Positions 43,896 through 52,468 of a stretch of DNA of 64,000 bases are shown here, piece after piece; within the stretch, counting starts at the first letter, position 1; each line of letters opens with the position of its first letter. Source of the DNA: Propionivibrio dicarboxylicus (lineage in GTDB: Bacteria > Pseudomonadota > Gammaproteobacteria > Burkholderiales > Rhodocyclaceae); NCBI RefSeq assembly GCF_900099695.1, contig NZ_FNCY01000017.1, forward strand, positions 29,128 to 93,127, written 5' to 3'. Position numbers and translations under genes: made by a program. A model generated the notes under the pieces. It saw nothing but the letters and a program-made list of their open reading frames with translations, was not told the origin of the DNA and did not search any database.

Positions 43896-44927
43896 CTAAC
43901 CGCCGATATACGACATCTCGATGCGTCTGGCCGGACTCCGCGTCGCGTCGTGCCGCAGTTGCGAATAGCGGTCGCTGCGCTGCTGCCAGGTCTGCCGGAT
44001 CAGGCCGACCATCTCGTCGTCATCGGCACCTCGCCGCAGCGCCGTGCGCAGATCGTTTCCGGTCGAGGCAAACAGGCAGGTGAATAACTTGCCGTCGGTC
44101 GACAGGCGCAGGCGGGTGCACTCATGGCAGAAGGCTTGGGTCACCGAAGCGATGACGCCGATTTCGCCACTGCCGTCGGCGAATGCCCAGCGTTTGGCGA
44201 CCTCGCCGTGGTGCCTGGCCGACAGCGGCTGGATCGGAATCTCCTGGTCGATGCGCGCCAGAATGTCGCGCGCCGACACGACATCGTCGAGACGCCACTG
44301 GTTGCGGTTGCCGACATCCATGAATTCGATGAACCGGACAATGACGCCGGTATTGCGGAAATAGCGCACCAGCGGCAGGATCTCGTGCTCGTTGACGCCG
44401 CGCTGCACGACCGTGTTGACCTTCACCGGCGCGAGCCCGACCGCCTGTGCCGCAGCGATGCCGTCAAGCACCGTCCCGACCGAGGCGGCCGCATCGGTGA
44501 TGCGCCGGAACGTCGGTTCGCTCAGCGCGTCGAGGCTGACGGTCAGCCGCGACAAGCCGGCGTCCTTGAGCTGGCGGGCGCGTTTGGCGAGTTGCGTGCC
44601 ATTGGTGATCAAGGCCACTTCGACGGCGTCGCCGCGCGCATCGCGCAGCCGGGCCAGCTTCTCGATCAAGCCTTCGAGCCCGTGGCGCATCAGCGGCTCG
44701 CCGCCGGTCAGGCGGATTTTGCGGACTCCCAGCGCAACGAACAGGCGGGCGAGGCGATGGATCTCCTCGAAACTCAGCAGCTGGCCATGCGGCAGGAAAG
44801 AGAATTTGGTGCCGATGGCATCGCGCGGCATGCAATACGTGCAGCGCAGATTGCAGCGATCGGTCACCGAAATCCGCAGATCGCGCAAAGGGCGGCCGAA
44901 GGCATCGACCAGAAACTCACTCTTCAT
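43896..44927 (-). CDS. moaA: GTP 3',8-cyclase MoaA
   Basis: Radical SAM enzyme for the first step of Moco synthesis, 343 residues. The N-terminal cluster is RCNLRCTYCMPRD (CxxxCxxC, about 24-36). The C-terminal cluster is in CHECTRLRLSTDGKLFTC, and the chain ends in the Gly-Gly needed for activity. The start at 44927 matches the family N-terminus (DAFGRPLRDLRISVTDRC); the open frame to 45197 upstream is not homologous. It lies between moeA and the phloroglucinol operon; no moaC, moaD or moaE is nearby. Confidence 0.94.
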   Translation of the reverse strand: MKSEFLVDAFGRPLRDLRISVTDRCNLRCTYCMPRDAIGTKFSFLPHGQLLSFEEIHRLARLFVALGVRKIRLTGGEPLMRHGLEGLIEKLARLRDARGDAVEVALITNGTQLAKRARQLKDAGLSRLTVSLDALSEPTFRRITDAAASVGTVLDGIAAAQAVGLAPVKVNTVVQRGVNEHEILPLVRYFRNTGVIVRFIEFMDVGNRNQWRLDDVVSARDILARIDQEIPIQPLSARHHGEVAKRWAFADGSGEIGVIASVTQAFCHECTRLRLSTDGKLFTCLFASTGNDLRTALRRGADDDEMVGLIRQTWQQRSDRYSQLRHDATRSPARRIEMSYIGG

Positions 44928-45081
44928 GCTATTCCCACGCCCGCGGAAACCCGGCGCCGTGCACACAGGCAGCCGGACGCCGCCCCGGCGCGCTGCGCGA
45001 CGGAAAAATCGCCGCGCCCGCCTCTCCCGCGGCGAAAAAAATGGGCCGGAGACTGAACCACGTCCCGGCCCACCACGGAGA

Positions 45082-45924
45082 TTACTGCTGCTTCTTGAGA
45101 CCGAGCATCTGACGCGCTTCTTCCGCCGTCGCGATCTCGCGGCCGGCGACCTTGCCGAACTCGACGGCACGGGCGACGAGTTGCGCGTTGGTCGCATGCA
45201 CGCCCTTTTCCAGGAAGATGTTGTCTTCGAGACCGACGCGCAGGCCGTCGCAGCCGGCCGCCAGACCCGCCAGCATCATCGGCACGTGCGACTTGCCGAT
45301 ACCGGTGATCGACCAGGTCGAGCCTTCCGGCAGCTTCGGCAGCAGATAGGCGAGCGTTTCGAGATTGCCCGGCATGCCGCCCGGCACGTCGAGCACGAAC
45401 TGGCAGTGCAGCGGCTGCTGGAGCAGGCCCTTCTTGAGGTAATGCTCGACGTTGCCGATCATGCCGGCGTCAAAAATCTCGATTTCCGGCTTGATGCCGA
45501 GCTCGATGCACTTGGCGCCAAGTTTTTCGAGGAATGCCGGTGTATTGAGGAAGACATAGCTGTTCGCCCAGTTCATCGAACCCGGATCGTAGGAGCACAT
45601 TTCCGGCATCAGGATCGGCAGGTGGGCGAGGCGCAGTTCTTCGGAGAACGCGCTGCCGGAGGTCGTGAGGTTGAGCACGATGTCGAGACCGGCGTCGGCC
45701 ACGGCCTTGCGCACCTTGGTCACGACCTCGACGAACTTGTCGGTCGCCATCGAGTTCTTGCCGTTCTCGTCACGCACGTGCAGGTGCGCAATCGCCGCGC
45801 CGGCCTTGGCGCAGGCGACTACGTCGGCGGCGATCTCGTCGGGCGTGATCGGAACGTGCGGCGTTTGTGCCCGGGTGGTACCGGCACCGACCAGCGCCGC
45901 GGTAATAATCAGTTTCTTAGCCAT
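45082..45924 (-). CDS. BKACE-family beta-keto acid cleavage enzyme, probably triacetate acetoacetate-lyase
   Basis: Zinc enzyme of 280 residues in the DUF849/BKACE family, which condenses a beta-keto acid with acetyl-CoA and cleaves it. The metal motif HLHVRD (about 48-53), the GIGKSH segment and the catalytic GLRVGLEDN are present. In the phloroglucinol route worked out in Clostridium scatologenes a BKACE enzyme splits 3,5-dioxohexanoate (triacetate) into acetoacetate and acetoacetyl-CoA. As last gene of an operon with reductase, cyclases and dehydrogenase, the same role is likely here. Family members differ in substrate, so this is by context. Confidence 0.84.
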   Translation of the reverse strand: MAKKLIITAALVGAGTTRAQTPHVPITPDEIAADVVACAKAGAAIAHLHVRDENGKNSMATDKFVEVVTKVRKAVADAGLDIVLNLTTSGSAFSEELRLAHLPILMPEMCSYDPGSMNWANSYVFLNTPAFLEKLGAKCIELGIKPEIEIFDAGMIGNVEHYLKKGLLQQPLHCQFVLDVPGGMPGNLETLAYLLPKLPEGSTWSITGIGKSHVPMMLAGLAAGCDGLRVGLEDNIFLEKGVHATNAQLVARAVEFGKVAGREIATAEEARQMLGLKKQQ

Positions 45925-45978
45925 TTCAACTCATCCAATGTGTGTAAATAAAAAGCATGCAACAACCGAAAGCGCGGC

Positions 45979-46761
45979 TTACTGCCCCGTTTCGAAGCGG
46001 AACGTGCCTTCCGGATCGACGATCGCCAGGATGCGGACGCCGCAGCCTTCGCCGCCCTTCCAGCGCCACGGCAGCGCAACGAAGAAGCAGCGCTTGCCGG
46101 TGACCTCGTCGAGATCGCCGCCGACGTTCTCGATGCCGGGAATGCCGCCACCGACCATCAGGTTCTTGTGCGCATCCTCCCAGAGCGGGAAGTCCTCTTT
46201 CGGATCGCGTCCGGTTTCCTTCTTGTACTCCTCGATCAGATGCGGCTGCGACGGGCCGAGGCCGTGATCAACGAGCTTGGTGGCGATCGGATGGTCGTTC
46301 GCCTGGCAGCCGTAGCCGACCATCTTCACCTTCTTCTGCACCAGCCACTTGGCGCCGGCACCGTTGATGCCGCAGCCATAGGCGAAGTACTCGTCGGTGT
46401 CGGCCCACTTGTGATGGAAGCCGGTGTTGATCATGACGACGTCACCCTCGCGGATTTCCGGCGTGGCCTTCTCGAGGTCTTCCGGCGTGATCACGCCCCA
46501 CTTGCCCTTCGGGATCGAGACGACGACACCGCTGCCGCAGAGCCGCCAGAGCGGATACGCCATGATGTCGGGGGTGTTGGCGGTCACGTGCAGCGGCGCA
46601 TCCATGTGCGTGCCGCGGTGCATGATGCCTTCCCAGTTGATCTCGTAGACGCCGTCCTTGGCGTGGAACTTGTTGACGGTCAGGTTCACGCTCGGTGTGG
46701 ACGGCCATTCCGGCATGAACTGATGGAAGGTGTGACTCAGGTTATAAATCTTGAGGCCCAT
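45979..46761 (-). CDS. cyclase-family metal-dependent hydrolase, candidate dihydrophloroglucinol cyclohydrolase
   Basis: Member of the cyclase/kynurenine-formamidase family, 260 residues, cytoplasmic. The full metal motif HRGTHMDAPLH (about 48-58) is present, so a divalent metal is likely bound. In its operon the plausible reaction is hydrolytic C-C ring opening of dihydrophloroglucinol to 3-hydroxy-5-oxohexanoate. My memory is that the known cyclohydrolase belongs to this family; that should be verified. The gene is paired with a paralogue 21 bases upstream that lacks two motif residues. Confidence 0.78.
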   Translation of the reverse strand: MGLKIYNLSHTFHQFMPEWPSTPSVNLTVNKFHAKDGVYEINWEGIMHRGTHMDAPLHVTANTPDIMAYPLWRLCGSGVVVSIPKGKWGVITPEDLEKATPEIREGDVVMINTGFHHKWADTDEYFAYGCGINGAGAKWLVQKKVKMVGYGCQANDHPIATKLVDHGLGPSQPHLIEEYKKETGRDPKEDFPLWEDAHKNLMVGGGIPGIENVGGDLDEVTGKRCFFVALPWRWKGGEGCGVRILAIVDPEGTFRFETGQ

Positions 46762-46782
46762 GATGTTCTCTTTGCGCTTGAG

Positions 46783-47589
46783 TTAGTTGTTGCCGGAACC
46801 GATCCGGCACTGACCGCTCGGATCGATCATCGCGACGAAGCGGACCGGGCAGGCATCGCCCTTTTGCAGCTTCCACGGCGCGGCGACAAAGGTCGCACGC
46901 TTGCCGAGCAGGACATTGACATCGCCGCCGACCTGTTCGATGGTCGGGATGCCGGCACTCGCCAGCGTCTTGTGCGCGATGTACCACTCGCCGTGTTCCT
47001 GCTTCGGATCGAGCCCGGTCGCGTGCTGGTATTCGCGCGCCAGGCGCTTCATCGTCGGGCCGCCGCGATGCGGGCCGAGCGAGGTCGCCAGCGGGTGGTC
47101 GACCTGCTGCGTATCGACCGCGACCATCCGGACCTTCTTCGCCACCAGCCACTCGGCGGCATCCTTGGAGAGGCCCGGCGACTGGCCGAAATACTCGAGC
47201 GAATCGGAGTAGAACTTGTGCCAGCCGGTGACGATGACGACAACATCGCCCTCGCGCACAGCCGGCGTGGCTTTTTCCAGATCCGCGGCGGTAATGACCT
47301 CGTAGGCGCCCTTGGGAATGTCGAGCACGACGCCGTTGCCGAAGAAACGGTCGACCGGAATGTCGGCCAGATCGGCACCGCGCTGCACCATGTTGATCGG
47401 CGCATTCATGTGGGTGCCCGTATGCAGCACCGTATTGCAGCGCCAGGCGAGCACGCCGTGCTCGGCAAACTTGACGGCACGGTGCATCTTCACATCGGCC
47501 TGGCCGGGATACGAGGGAACGCCATGCCCCCACACATGGCTGAGCTCGACAAATTGCAAGCTCGAATAGGGATCGGTCACGAATGACAT
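46783..47589 (-). CDS. cyclase-family paralogue with altered metal motif
   Basis: Second cyclase-family protein, 268 residues, similar along its length to the following gene (for example GVPSYPGQ, ITAADLEKATPAVREGDVV, IPTIEQVGGD). The canonical HxGTHxDxPxH is changed to HTGTHMNAPIN: the metal-binding Asp and the last His are both Asn. It may be a non-catalytic partner subunit, use the metal differently, or have a separate reaction. It lies between the thiolase and the canonical cyclase in one operon. Confidence 0.76.
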   Translation of the reverse strand: MSFVTDPYSSLQFVELSHVWGHGVPSYPGQADVKMHRAVKFAEHGVLAWRCNTVLHTGTHMNAPINMVQRGADLADIPVDRFFGNGVVLDIPKGAYEVITAADLEKATPAVREGDVVVIVTGWHKFYSDSLEYFGQSPGLSKDAAEWLVAKKVRMVAVDTQQVDHPLATSLGPHRGGPTMKRLAREYQHATGLDPKQEHGEWYIAHKTLASAGIPTIEQVGGDVNVLLGKRATFVAAPWKLQKGDACPVRFVAMIDPSGQCRIGSGNN

Positions 47590-47647
47590 GGTGTGCTTTC
47601 CTTAAGTGCGAATCGATGAAAACGGCAAGGCATGAACACGGAAAAAC

Positions 47648-48838
47648 TCAGAGCAACTCGACGACGCTGGCAATCCCCTGGCCGCCGGCGATACACAAGG
47701 TCGCCGCGCCGTACTTGACGCGGCGGCGCTTCATCTCGTGCAGCAAGGTGGTGAGGATGCGGGCGCCGGAACAACCGAGCGGATGGCCGAGCGCAATCGC
47801 GCCGCCATTGACGTTCACAATCTGCGGCACGAGATCGAGCTCCTTCATCACCGCCAGGCTCTGGGCGGCAAAGGCTTCATTGAGCTCGATCAGGCCGAGG
47901 TCGCCGACCCCAAGGCCGGCGATCTTCAAGGCCTTGCGCAGCGCCGGCGCCGGGCCGATGCCCATGACCTCCGGCGACACCCCGGCCGACGCGTGCGCGC
48001 GCAGCACGGCGATGGGACTCAGCCCCTGCCGTTGCGCCTCGGCCGCCGACATGACGATCAGGCAGGCGGCGCCGTCGTTGCGCCCGGACGAATTGCCGGC
48101 TGTCACCGAGCCGCCCTTCTTGAACACCGGGGCGAGCTTGGCCAACTGCTCGAGCGAGCTCAGGCGCGGAAATTCATCGACCTCGAAGCGCAGCGGATCG
48201 CCCTTGCGCTGCGGCAACAGCACCGGGACGATCTCGTCGACGAAACGCCCGTCGCGAATCGCCGCCGCGGCACGTTCCTGGCTCGTCAGCGCGAAACGAT
48301 CCTGCTCCTCGCGCGAGATGCCATAACGCTCGGCGAGATTTTCCGCCGTCATGCCCATGGTCAGATTGCCGTAGGTCTCGATCGGCTGCGAGCGCGGCTG
48401 GCTCTCGGTATTCGAATCGATCAGCAGGCCATTGCCGGCGTCATAGCCGTAACGGGCATTGCGCAAATAGTACGGCGCATTGCTCATGCTCTCGGTACCG
48501 CCGGCGACGATGACGTCGGCACGACCGCACATGATCGCTTCGGCGCCATTATTCACCGCCTGCAAGCCGGACCCGCACTGGCGCATCACGGTATATGCCG
48601 GCACCTCGAGCGGAATGTTGGCGCGCAGGGCGGCAACCCGGGCGAGATTCGGCGCATCGGTGCTCTGCTTCGCCTGTCCGAAAATCACTTCATCGACCCG
48701 GGCCGGATCGATCCCGGCCCGCTTGACTGCCTCGTCGATGACAAGCGTCGCCAAGTCCTCGGGCTGCACGCCCTTGAGCGACCCGCCCATCTTACCGATT
48801 GCCGTTCTCACGGCGCTGACGATTACAACGTCCTGCAC
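47648..48838 (-). CDS. acetyl-CoA acetyltransferase (thiolase)
   Basis: Biosynthetic/degradative thiolase, 396 residues. The nucleophile Cys is in MRQCGSGLQA (about 86-95). The C-terminal active-site loops are GGAIALGHPLGCSG and CIAGGQG. The GTG at 48838 with GGAGG seven bases upstream gives the usual N-terminus (VQDVVIVSAVRTAIG); the 22 codons before it look non-coding. In this operon it would cleave acetoacetyl-CoA to two acetyl-CoA. A second thiolase gene lies at the right edge of the window. Confidence 0.92.
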   Translation of the reverse strand: MQDVVIVSAVRTAIGKMGGSLKGVQPEDLATLVIDEAVKRAGIDPARVDEVIFGQAKQSTDAPNLARVAALRANIPLEVPAYTVMRQCGSGLQAVNNGAEAIMCGRADVIVAGGTESMSNAPYYLRNARYGYDAGNGLLIDSNTESQPRSQPIETYGNLTMGMTAENLAERYGISREEQDRFALTSQERAAAAIRDGRFVDEIVPVLLPQRKGDPLRFEVDEFPRLSSLEQLAKLAPVFKKGGSVTAGNSSGRNDGAACLIVMSAAEAQRQGLSPIAVLRAHASAGVSPEVMGIGPAPALRKALKIAGLGVGDLGLIELNEAFAAQSLAVMKELDLVPQIVNVNGGAIALGHPLGCSGARILTTLLHEMKRRRVKYGAATLCIAGGQGIASVVELL

Positions 48839-48935
48839 AATACGACCTCCACTTGAATACTTCCGAATGTCATACACCGTCGTCGTCCGGAAACGCGCCG
48901 ACACATGCCGGCGCGCGCGGACTGAAGATCGGCGG

Positions 48936-49715
48936 CTAGCCGACGGCGGTCAGGCCGCCGTCCGGATAAATGATGTTGCCGGTGACGAAGCACGACGCTT
49001 CCGAACTGAGGAAGATCGCCGGACCGACGCAGTCGCCGGGAAGTCCCATGCGCTTCATCGGATGCTTGTCGGCGATTTCCTTGCGTGCATTCGGGCCGCG
49101 ACCGTTGAGGATCTCGGTCATCATCGGCGTCTCGGTCAGGGTCGGGCCGATGCCATTGACGGTGATGTTGTACTTGCCGAATTCCGAGGCCAGTTGCCGC
49201 GTCAGCATGTCGAGCGCGCCCTTGGTGCCGCAATAGCCGGCATTGCCCGGCGCCGCCGTCGCGATCTTGCCGCGCACCGAAGAAACGTTGACGATCTTGC
49301 CGTAGCCGTTCTTGATCATGTGCTTGCCGAAATGCTTGCAGCACATCATCACGCCGGCGACGTTGATGTCGAACAGCTGCTTGAAGGCATCCATCGGAAA
49401 CTCTTCGGCATTGAACTTCTTGTTGATGCCTTGAGCATTGACGAGGATGTCGATGCGCCCAACCTCCTGCTCCATCTTGTCCACCAGCGCCTTGATGCTT
49501 TCTTCGTCACCCGCATCCACCGTGTAGTACGCCACCTCCATGCCGCTCGCCGCCTTGATTTCATCGACCGCGCGCTGCAGCGATTCGACATTGCGGCTGG
49601 CGATCGCCACCCGCGCCCCGGATTGCGCCAACCCCTGCGCGATCGCCTGGCCGATGCCACCGGCGCCGCCGATGACTACGGCGTTTTTGCCAGCCAACGA
49701 GAACATATCCGTCAT
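48936..49715 (-). CDS. short-chain dehydrogenase/reductase, candidate phloroglucinol reductase
   Basis: Classical SDR of 259 residues. The cofactor motif is GGAGGIG (about 16-22), NAQG follows at about 92, and the catalytic Ser is in NVSSVRG with Tyr and Lys in YCGTK (about 160-164). The C-terminal NIIYPDGGLTAVG is typical. SASRNVES after the second strand suggests NADP use. Phloroglucinol reductase, which makes dihydrophloroglucinol, is an SDR, and the flanking genes supply the remaining steps. General sugar or ketone reductases look alike, so the substrate rests on context. Confidence 0.82.
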   Translation of the reverse strand: MTDMFSLAGKNAVVIGGAGGIGQAIAQGLAQSGARVAIASRNVESLQRAVDEIKAASGMEVAYYTVDAGDEESIKALVDKMEQEVGRIDILVNAQGINKKFNAEEFPMDAFKQLFDINVAGVMMCCKHFGKHMIKNGYGKIVNVSSVRGKIATAAPGNAGYCGTKGALDMLTRQLASEFGKYNITVNGIGPTLTETPMMTEILNGRGPNARKEIADKHPMKRMGLPGDCVGPAIFLSSEASCFVTGNIIYPDGGLTAVG

Positions 49716-49756
49716 TTTCTTTTTCCCCTCGTCTTATCGTTAAATTGCGCGCCGCA

Positions 49757-50716
49757 CTAGATCTTCTTGTAGATCAAATGCTTGACCGCACCGAATACAT
49801 CCAGCATTGCCTCGTCGCGCTCCGCCAGCACCTGTTCGATCGGCCGGTCGGTATAGTCGAAGAAGCCCTTGCCGGTTTTCACGCCGAGATCGCCACGGTT
49901 GACGAGGTCGAACAGGCTCTTCGGCGCGTTGTCGTTGGGCGGATCGATGAATTCCTTGTTCTCAAGGTTCTTGGCGCTGATGTCGAGCCCGGTGAAGTCG
50001 TAGCGCTGCACCAGTCCGAGCACCATGGCGCGCGGAATGATGCTGGCCTTGACGGCGAGGTCGAGCTGCTCGGCGGTCATGTAACCGTTGTCGAGCAGGA
50101 AGAAGATTTCGCGACCGAGCACGCGCAGGATGCGGTTGATGCAGAAACCCGGAACGAATTTCTCCATCACCACCGGCACGCGATCGACATGCTTGAGCAG
50201 CGCGACGGTGAGTTCGACGGTGGCCGGACTCGTCTTCGCGCCGAGCACGACCTCGACCAGCGGAATGATGTGCGGCGGCGCGAACCAGTGGGCGATGACC
50301 GTGGTCGGCAAGCGGCGCTCGGGAACGACGTCATAGATATTGAGCGCCGAGGTGTTGCTCGTAAAAATGGTGCGTTCCGGGCAGAGCAGGTCGAGCTGGT
50401 CGTAGAGCGCCTTCTTGGCGTCCTTCTTCTCGACGATACTCTCGATGACGAGATCGGCTTCCTTGGCGGCGTCCTCGATCGACGTCGTCGGGACGATCTT
50501 CTGCAGCGCCTTGTCGGCCGCTTCGCGGGTCAGCAGATTGCGCTTGATGAAGGTTTCCATGTTGGCGCGGATGACCGACATGCCCGACGCGATCGTCTCC
50601 TGCTTGCGCGAATACATCGCCACTTCATAGCCGGCAACGGCAAATACCTGCGCGATGCCGGGGCCCATGGTGCCGGCTCCGAACAACGCGATTTTCTTCA
50701 CATCCTTGATTTCCAT
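49757..50716 (-). CDS. 3-hydroxyacyl-CoA-dehydrogenase-family enzyme, candidate 3-hydroxy-5-oxohexanoate dehydrogenase
   Basis: NAD-dependent dehydrogenase of 319 residues. The Rossmann motif is LFGAGTMGPGIA (about 11-22). The catalytic His is in AHWFAPPHIIPLVEVV (about 140-155), where ordinary 3-hydroxybutyryl-CoA dehydrogenases have HFFNP. This altered segment is seen in family members acting on free hydroxyacids. The C-terminal domain ends VKTGKGFFDYTDRP. Predicted role: oxidation of 3-hydroxy-5-oxohexanoate to triacetate after ring opening. Second gene of the operon. Confidence 0.82.
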   Translation of the reverse strand: MEIKDVKKIALFGAGTMGPGIAQVFAVAGYEVAMYSRKQETIASGMSVIRANMETFIKRNLLTREAADKALQKIVPTTSIEDAAKEADLVIESIVEKKDAKKALYDQLDLLCPERTIFTSNTSALNIYDVVPERRLPTTVIAHWFAPPHIIPLVEVVLGAKTSPATVELTVALLKHVDRVPVVMEKFVPGFCINRILRVLGREIFFLLDNGYMTAEQLDLAVKASIIPRAMVLGLVQRYDFTGLDISAKNLENKEFIDPPNDNAPKSLFDLVNRGDLGVKTGKGFFDYTDRPIEQVLAERDEAMLDVFGAVKHLIYKKI

Positions 50717-50737
50717 AATGCTGGGTCGCTTTCCTGA

Positions 50738-51073
50738 TTAGCAATTTGCAACGATGACGAGCACCCGCGCCGCGACGTTGCCATTGACGCTGACGGCGCG
50801 CTTTTCGCCCGGCGGGATATAGATCATGTCGTCGGCATCAAGCACATGCTCGACGCCGTTCTCCTCGGCAACCGATATGCAGCCGCGAATGACGCAGTAG
50901 ATGCGTTCCTTGTCGGAGGCCGTCAGCGTTGCGCCGCCATTCGGCATGAACTCCGAAATCGAGACGTTCACCGCCTTGGCGCCATCCGGCGGCCCGAACT
51001 TGCGGATGCCCCACATGTTGAAATGATTGGGCGCGTCATAGACGCTGCCCTCGCCCGCCTTGATGACTTTCAA
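50738..51073 (-). CDS. small cupin-domain protein
   Basis: Single cupin barrel of about 111 residues, function not known. Cupin-type strands are visible in GGATLTASDKERIYCVIRG and ADDMIYIPPGEKRAV. Metal ligands are not complete: no HxH is seen in the first motif. I start it at a TTG (51073) with GGAG eight bases upstream, since no ATG or GTG fits the domain; the frame runs on to 51226. It is the first gene of the phloroglucinol operon, so it may be a binding, isomerase or accessory protein for a ring intermediate. Confidence 0.68.
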   Translation of the reverse strand: MKVIKAGEGSVYDAPNHFNMWGIRKFGPPDGAKAVNVSISEFMPNGGATLTASDKERIYCVIRGCISVAEENGVEHVLDADDMIYIPPGEKRAVSVNGNVAARVLVIVANC

Positions 51074-51264
51074 AATGTCGCTCCTTCCTGAACTCGAAAA
51101 CCGGCCAATGACCCCGAAATACCGATATCCACCGCGCTTCGTTTGCCGCTTTGGATCGCTGCGATCGGCGCGATCGGCGCGACACTCCCGGCAAAATGCC
51201 AACGTACTTAACAGGCGATATGACATCGATTCAATTCACGGGCTAGACTATGGAGACATTCAAA

Positions 51265-51314
51265 CCCCAAGTCGATTGGCGAATTGTTATGCCGGGATTC
51301 CTCCTGGTAATACC
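51265..51314 (-). promoter_or_regulatory. operator-like element B, upstream of the phloroglucinol operon
   Basis: Minus-strand reading: GGTATTACC (itself a palindrome), 13 bases, GCATAACAATTCGCC, then AATCGACTTGGGG. It sits in the 451-base divergent gap (51074-51524) between the operon and the LysR gene, about 190 bases before the operon start. The same arrangement occurs as elements A, A' and C. No other gene is evident in this gap. Confidence 0.72.
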
Positions 51315-51524
51315 GTCGAATCCCTTACTGGAAGCGGCTTTCGAGACAAGCATCCGACGCCGGCGAGGCAATTTTGCTGCGGGTTGTACAGCGCCTCGCC
51401 GAGTGGTTACAATCCGGCCAGCACATGCCGATTCCCCGACGCTAGCGATCCTGGCCGCACGCCGGAAGCCCCGCGGGAAGCGCGCAGGTCATTCAAATTC
51501 AGTATTTGGCGATAGGAAGATTTC

Positions 51525-52445
51525 GTGAGAGAAATGCTCGACTCCAACCTGTTGCGTTGCTTCCTGTCCGTACTCGAGCACCGCAAACTGACCACCGCCG
51601 CCGACGAGCTGTGCGTCACCCAGCCCGCCTTGTCGAAGAGCCTCAAGCGCCTCGAGGACGAACTCGGTGTGCCCCTCTTCCAGCGCACGCCGTCGGGCAT
51701 GGTGCCGACCACCTATGGCATCTCGCTCGGCCGCCGCGCCCGCCAGATCCACCTCGAATCGCTCGGCGCCAGAAGCGAACTGCAGCTCATGCGCGAAGGC
51801 GGTTACGGCTCGCTGATCATCGGCATCGGCCCGATGTGGTCGGTGCATGCGTTCCCGCGCGTGGTTGCCGACATCATGCGCAACCACCCGAAGACCCACG
51901 TCAAGGTCATTTCCGGCGTGCTCGACACGCTGCTGCCGCGCCTGCTCAAGGGCGAGCTTGACGTCGTCATCGCGTCGCTCGACTTCCCCGACCATCCTGA
52001 CCTGGTCAAGGACCACATCATCGACACCGAGCATGTCATCGTCGGACACGAGAGTCATCCGCTCACCCAGCTCGAGTACGTTTCGCCCTCCGACCTGCTC
52101 GACCATCCCTTCGTCGGTTTCGCCGACGACTACGCCGGCATTTCCCGCATGGACAAGTTTTTCGCGTCGCACGGCATCCAGTCGCCGGGGCTTGCCGTCG
52201 AAAGCAGCTCGCTCGAACTGCTGCTCTCGCTGCTCTCGCTCGGCGATTTCCTGGCGAGCTTTTCGGCGCCGATCCTGCGCCGCAGCGAACGCTACGGCAT
52301 CAAGCGCATCAACCTGCCCGACTCGTTCTGGCGCTTCGCCGTCGGCGCCGTCTATCGGCGCGGGTCGACCCAGTCGGCGCCCGTCACCTCATTGGTGCAG
52401 GCGCTGCGTCAACACCTCAAGGAGACCGAGTCGGACGCGCTGTAA
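51525..52445 (+). CDS. LysR-family transcriptional regulator of the phloroglucinol cluster
   Basis: LysR-type regulator of 306 residues. The HTH is LTTAADELCVTQPALSKSLKRLEDE, shown in part by AADELCVTQPALSKSLKRLE (about 23-42). An effector-binding domain follows from about 90. It resembles the GbpR/PcaQ-type branch of aromatic and sugar-acid regulators. The GTG at 51525 has AGGAAG upstream; an ATG three codons later is possible. It is divergent from the phloroglucinol operon, with element B between them, the usual LysR arrangement, so it is the best candidate to bind all four elements. Confidence 0.88.
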   Translation: MREMLDSNLLRCFLSVLEHRKLTTAADELCVTQPALSKSLKRLEDELGVPLFQRTPSGMVPTTYGISLGRRARQIHLESLGARSELQLMREGGYGSLIIGIGPMWSVHAFPRVVADIMRNHPKTHVKVISGVLDTLLPRLLKGELDVVIASLDFPDHPDLVKDHIIDTEHVIVGHESHPLTQLEYVSPSDLLDHPFVGFADDYAGISRMDKFFASHGIQSPGLAVESSSLELLLSLLSLGDFLASFSAPILRRSERYGIKRINLPDSFWRFAVGAVYRRGSTQSAPVTSLVQALRQHLKETESDAL

Positions 52446-52468
52446 AACGCATTCGACAACGGCGCGCT

